In this document: piece by piece, positions 22,478 through 25,834 of the stretch
Numbering within the stretch: position 1 is the stretch's first letter
How the letters are laid out: every line of letters begins with the position of its first letter
Origin: Pseudomonadota bacterium
GTDB taxonomy: Bacteria > Myxococcota > UBA9042 > PHBI01
Reading direction: 5' to 3'
NCBI GenBank assembly: GCA_005772945.1
Contig: SXIE01000101.1
Coordinates: 1-25,834, forward strand
DNA: 25,834 nucleotides
Notes under the pieces: model-generated
The model's database searches: none
Told to the model about the DNA's origin: nothing
Seen by the model: the letters and a program-made list of their open reading frames with translations, nothing else
Program-made: the position numbers and the translations under genes

Positions 22478-22505
22478 TTGTCAACGGGCGACGCTCGGGC
22501 ATGAT
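22478..22505 (+). promoter_or_regulatory. Possible promoter before the 22512 lipoprotein gene
   Basis: TTGTCA (22478-22483, five of six) and CATGAT (22500-22505, four of six) with a 16-base spacer. The predicted start site falls on the ATG at 22512, which would give a leaderless message. Cotranscription from the upstream gene is equally possible. Confidence 0.3.
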
Positions 22506-22511
22506 GCGGGC

Positions 22512-24350
22512 ATGCGAAAGCGAATCGTTTGCCTCTCTCTCATGACCGTCGTCAGCGCTGCGTGTGGCTCGAAGTCGCCCTCGGCGCCCGATACGGCCCA
22601 ACCCACGGCGGCCCCGTCGCTGCCGGCGACGACCGCGGCGACGACCACGTCTTTGGCCGCTCCTGATGCGGGTTCGGGGACGGATGCGGCGAGTGCCCTG
22701 GTCGACGATGCGGCGCCCGCTGTCGAGACGGCGGTCGCGGTGCCGCTGCCGGCGGATCTGCCCGTGGTGCCAGGGCTCGCACCCGAGGTCGTCGCGCGGG
22801 CGATCGGCGGGGCCCCGGGCTGCGTCGGGATCGCCAAGAGCGGGCGTGCGGTTCTCTCGATCATCGAGGCCGAGGTCGACGGCGTGAAGGCGCGCGAGCT
22901 GCGCTTCATCGACCTCGCGACGCCCGATCGGCAATACAAGGATCAGGGCCTCTGGCGCTTCCCGGGCTGCGAAGGCGGCGCGTGCGGCGCGAAGCTGCGG
23001 GAGATCCTCCAGGCCGAGGAGCTGGCCGAGCTTGTGAAGGCGCATCGGTTCTTGGCGTGTCACGACACGCTCGGGGCGGCGGACGTGAATGTCATCGCGA
23101 AGTCCGTGCCGATCACCATCGCGGGCAGCGATGATCTCTTGCAGGTCGCGATCGAGGGGAGCGCGCCGGTCGTCTTCGCCAAGAGTGGTGACCTCGCGGA
23201 CGTCACGGTCGAGACCGCGTATTGGTCCGACGACGTCGGCGCGATCTTCGTGCGCGTCGCCGATCCCAACAGCGGTTTCGATGGCAGCCGCCTCATCGCG
23301 ATCGGCGCGACCGAGCTCGGAGAGTCGCCGTGCGTGCCGCGCCCGAAGGGCCCCAAGGCCGCCGCGATCGAGCCGCCACTCGCGTTCGATCCGAAGCCCG
23401 CGAGTCCGTCCTGCGTGGCGATGACGCCCGATGGCAAGATGGCGGCGTTCAAGATCTTCAGGACCGGCGAGGGCGCGGCGCCGAACGAGGCGGTGTGGTT
23501 CGGGGCCGGGACGGCGCCCGAAATGGATCTCACGTGTCTTGTGCGTGGCTGCAAGCAACCCGAACGCGACGCGATGGCCGCGGCAGCTCTCCAAGCGGGT
23601 CTCGTCGGGTGCCCCGAGGCGCGCGGCACGGTGGCGATCGACGGCTGGGCGACGCCATGGATGTACCAAGGGAACGAGGTGAAGCTCAAGACCACGAGCG
23701 GCTGGCGGGTCGTCCATCGGCTCGCCATGTCGGCGCACGACGGCGGCGATCACGAGGAACTTTGGAAGGTGTTCCAGTTTTCGGGGGGCGGGCCGATCTT
23801 CCTCTACCTCGGCAATGCCGACACGGGCTTCTCGGAGTCGCGCGTGACCGTCCTCGACGACGGCAAGATGAACCTGTGCTCGGCGCCGCTCGAGCTCTTG
23901 CGCGCGGCCGAGGTCCACGCGAGCTCGGCGGCGAAGGACGGCGGCGGCTACAAGTTCGGGGCGCCGAATGTGGCCGACGGTGACCTTACGACGTCGTGGC
24001 AGCCGGTGGCCGGCAAGGCCGGCGATGCGCCGCCCTGGATCGAGCTCACGCTCGCCGAGGAAGCGGTCGTCGCGCAGGTCGCGATCGGCAACGGCTTCCA
24101 GCGGAAGGACGGCAACGGCGACCTGTTCGCGCTGAACGCGCGCGCCGCGGAGGTGACGCTCGCGTTCTCCGATGGCTCGACCGAGAAGGTCACGTTCGGC
24201 GCGGACGAGCGCGGACTGAAGCCGTTCGTCTTCACGCCGCGCAAGACCAAGAGCGTCAAGGTCACGATCACGGCGCTGCACGCCGGGTCGAAGTGGGCTG
24301 GCGACGTCGCGCTCTCGGAGGTGCGGCTCTTTCGGCCGCCGATGCAGTAG
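22512..24350 (+). CDS. Lipoprotein with discoidin-like (NADase-type glycan-binding) C-terminal domain
   Basis: The 612-residue product has a lipoprotein signal (VSAAC, Cys18), an Ala/Thr/Pro linker (19-90), a large middle region of unknown fold with scattered cysteines (GCVGIAKSG, FPGCEGGACG, LACHDTLG, CLVRGCKQP) and a C-terminal beta domain (about 467-610). The last domain follows the pattern of F5/8-type or 'NADase-type glycan-binding' domains: ADGDLTTSWQP, PPWIELTLAEEAVVAQVAIGNGFQRKDG, LNARAAEVTLAFSDGS, VKVTITALHAGSKWAGDVALSEVRLF. This suggests attachment to glycans at the cell surface, possibly of another cell; the ligand is unknown. It lies 45 bases after the hydrolase lipoprotein and converges on the PQQ-propeller gene. 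Confidence 0.82.
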   Translation: MRKRIVCLSLMTVVSAACGSKSPSAPDTAQPTAAPSLPATTAATTTSLAAPDAGSGTDAASALVDDAAPAVETAVAVPLPADLPVVPGLAPEVVARAIGGAPGCVGIAKSGRAVLSIIEAEVDGVKARELRFIDLATPDRQYKDQGLWRFPGCEGGACGAKLREILQAEELAELVKAHRFLACHDTLGAADVNVIAKSVPITIAGSDDLLQVAIEGSAPVVFAKSGDLADVTVETAYWSDDVGAIFVRVADPNSGFDGSRLIAIGATELGESPCVPRPKGPKAAAIEPPLAFDPKPASPSCVAMTPDGKMAAFKIFRTGEGAAPNEAVWFGAGTAPEMDLTCLVRGCKQPERDAMAAAALQAGLVGCPEARGTVAIDGWATPWMYQGNEVKLKTTSGWRVVHRLAMSAHDGGDHEELWKVFQFSGGGPIFLYLGNADTGFSESRVTVLDDGKMNLCSAPLELLRAAEVHASSAAKDGGGYKFGAPNVADGDLTTSWQPVAGKAGDAPPWIELTLAEEAVVAQVAIGNGFQRKDGNGDLFALNARAAEVTLAFSDGSTEKVTFGADERGLKPFVFTPRKTKSVKVTITALHAGSKWAGDVALSEVRLFRPPMQ

Positions 24351-24375
24351 CCTTGCGCGCGTCCGTGGCGGGCGG

Positions 24376-25834
24376 TCAGCGCGCGGTCCCGGTGCGGGCC
24401 GCGTCGCCGCCCCAGGTGCTCCAGCCCGTCACCTTGGGATCGTGCGTGTCGATGCCGACGAGGCGTCCGTTTTCGGTGCCGACGTAGATCCAGCCGTCGG
24501 CCATGATCGGCTGCGAGCGCACGGGCGCCCCGACCGCATAGCGCGCGACGATGCGGCCGGTCGCCGCCTCCATGCGCAGGACCTCGCCGCCGAGCGTCGC
24601 GATGTAGATCTCGCCGCCGACCGAGGCCGGCGCCGTGACGAGCGCGCCGCCAGCGCCCGCCATGTCGCCGCTGGCCTTGTAGGACCAGCGTTTCTCGCCG
24701 GTCACCGGATCGTTGGACACGAGCTCGTCGCCCATCGCGGCGACGATCGAGGCGCCGACGACGAGCACGCGCGAGCCCTGGTGCGATTGCATCGTCTGGA
24801 CGCTGCCCTTGCCGACGTTCTGGAGGGCCACGCCGGCGTTGGCGCTGCTCGGGGCGCCGCCCGCGAAGCCGTTCGCGGTGTCGAGCGCCTTGCCGCTGGC
24901 GGCGTATTTCGCTTGGGCCTGAATCGCGACGTCGAGGTAGATGGCAGTCTTCCTGGCGAGGACCTTGCTCTTGCCTGGCGCCTTCTCGGCGAGCAGCATG
25001 ATTCCTTCTTCGGCGGCCTTGCCGGAGGCCTCGGTCCGCTGACTGAAGTGGACGTCGCCGCCGGTGATGGTCGGGGCCGAGGTGGCGCGGACGCGGCGTG
25101 CCGAGAGGATGTCGCCGGAGGCAGGATCCAAGCGGTAGAGCGAGCCGGCGAACGTCGCGGCGAAGACCTTGCCGTCCGAGACGACCGGCGAGGATTGGAC
25201 GTCGCTGTCGATCCAGCGCTGCCAGAGGATCTTGCCGGTCGTGAGGTCGAACGCGGCGAGGACGTGCGAGGCATGCGCGTGGCCGCTGGCCGGGTACGAG
25301 GTGAAGACGCGGCCGCCCGCGATGGCCGGGGCGCTCGTGAGCGGATCGCCGAGCCAGGCGGACCAGAGCTGCTTGCCGGTCGCGGCGTCGACCGTGAAGA
25401 TGGTGCACGACTCGGTGTTGAAGGCGCACTTGCCTTCGGCGCAGGCGGCGCTCGAGGGACCGTCGTCGTCGAGATCCAGACCCCAGACTGGCTTTCCGGT
25501 CTTCGCCTCGACGGCGTAGAATTCCTTCGAGTGAAAGCCGCCCGAGACGAAGATCTTGCCGTCGAACGCGGTCGGCGTGACGACCGGGGCGCCGCTGGGA
25601 AGGGTCAGCTCGAAGCCGCCCGCGACCGCCTTGAGAGCGCTCGCGGGGAGTCGGCGCGGGGTGACGTGGCCCTCGCGGAACTTCGTCGGTGGACTCGGGT
25701 GAGGTCGGGTTTGCCACGCCTTGGCCTCGGCGAGGAAGTCCTCGCCCGGCTCGGGTGCGGGCGCGGGCGCGGGTGCGGGCTCTGGTGCGGCGCGCGGCGG
25801 CGGGGTCGGGGCGCTGGGGCCGGCGCCCTGTGAG
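24376..25834 (-). CDS. PQQ-type beta-propeller protein, 5' end beyond the window
   Basis: The frame is open from 25833 to the stop at 24376 (486 codons) with no ATG, GTG or TTG start before an internal TTG at 25131, so the true start lies outside the window. A Pro/Ala linker (APAPAPAPEPGED near 25745-25780) is followed by repeated PQQ/BamB-like blades: FDGKIFVSGGF, YAVEAKTGKPVWG, FTVDAATGKQLWSAWLGDP, AAFDLTTGKILWQRWIDSD, SLYRLDPASGDIL, SNDPVTGEKRWSYKASG, LRMEAATGRIVARYAVG, ENGRLVGIDTHDPKVTGW. The alternating 'DG.vf....' and 'D..TGk.lW' pattern is typical. A probable insert with an Ala/Lys-rich helical stretch sits between blades (about 24830-25060). It is likely exported; whether it binds a cofactor or acts as a scaffold is unknown. 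Confidence 0.85.
   Translation of the reverse strand, partial: SQGAGPSAPTPPPRAAPEPAPAPAPAPEPGEDFLAEAKAWQTRPHPSPPTKFREGHVTPRRLPASALKAVAGGFELTLPSGAPVVTPTAFDGKIFVSGGFHSKEFYAVEAKTGKPVWGLDLDDDGPSSAACAEGKCAFNTESCTIFTVDAATGKQLWSAWLGDPLTSAPAIAGGRVFTSYPASGHAHASHVLAAFDLTTGKILWQRWIDSDVQSSPVVSDGKVFAATFAGSLYRLDPASGDILSARRVRATSAPTITGGDVHFSQRTEASGKAAEEGIMLLAEKAPGKSKVLARKTAIYLDVAIQAQAKYAASGKALDTANGFAGGAPSSANAGVALQNVGKGSVQTMQSHQGSRVLVVGASIVAAMGDELVSNDPVTGEKRWSYKASGDMAGAGGALVTAPASVGGEIYIATLGGEVLRMEAATGRIVARYAVGAPVRSQPIMADGWIYVGTENGRLVGIDTHDPKVTGWSTWGGDAARTGTAR

Noticed and set aside
24442..25833. A 463-codon plus-strand frame opposite the PQQ-propeller gene
   Set aside because: The minus-strand frame shows repeated propeller blades; the plus frame is low-complexity Arg/Ala/Gly.

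Overview
The window is very GC-rich, densely packed bacterial chromosomal DNA, and nearly every coding region has strong third-position G/C bias. Several features point to Myxococcota or a related former delta-proteobacterial lineage: many acidic or Thr/Ser/Ala-linker lipoproteins, secreted proteins with CGxxGCGGxCGxC cysteine repeats, a GH114-type glycosidase behind a Ser/Glu/Thr linker, and a LolA/LolC-E-type lipoprotein export system typical of Gram-negative bacteria. This placement is an inference from gene style. There is no rRNA gene or other phylogenetic marker beyond the translation genes.

Layout. (1) 1-1768, minus: rpsB -> tsf -> (terminator) -> pyrH, the classic ribosomal protein S2 / EF-Ts / UMP kinase block, with pyrH cut by the window edge. 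(2) 1994-3681, minus: a DUF2332-type protein translationally coupled to a small lipoprotein; divergent from these is nth (endonuclease III), whose odd C-terminal tail runs antisense through the end of recO. (3) 4434-7268, minus: a RodZ-like HTH membrane protein, an MgtE-type magnesium transporter and recO, with a TTGACA promoter candidate upstream. (4) 7421-9457, minus: a very long LolC/LolE-type permease. (5) 9630-11333, plus: a large lipoprotein with an Ig-like domain, with a good promoter and a bidirectional terminator. (6) 11439-13156, minus: a cysteine-repeat lipoprotein interrupted by a one-base frameshift. (7) 13426-14330, minus: two small proteins of unknown function. (8) 14656-16895, plus: lolA and rimO, overlapping by ATGA. 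(9) 16984-18560, minus: a COQ4-like protein coupled (GTGA overlap) to a GH114-type lipoprotein. (10) 18616-19218, plus: mntP-like manganese exporter. (11) 19228-20269, minus: a two-helix membrane protein and a small lipoprotein. (12) 20328-24350, plus: two large lipoproteins, one with an alpha/beta-hydrolase core and one with a discoidin-like C-terminal domain. (13) 24376-25834, minus: a PQQ-type beta-propeller protein cut by the window edge.

Housekeeping functions (translation, base excision repair, recombination repair, Mg2+ and Mn2+ homeostasis, S12 modification, lipoprotein trafficking) alternate with an accessory set of secreted or surface lipoproteins. LolA and the LolC/E-like permease would be the machinery that sorts those lipoproteins, although they lie 5 kb apart in separate transcription units and no LolD ATPase is present here. 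I found no CRISPR array, insertion sequence, phage gene, tRNA or rRNA. I also found no clear previously undescribed multi-gene system. The most unusual items are the nth/recO antisense overlap, the MgtE pore substitution, the frameshifted cysteine-repeat lipoprotein, the hexanucleotide repeat in the GH114 gene and the enlarged Lol permease.
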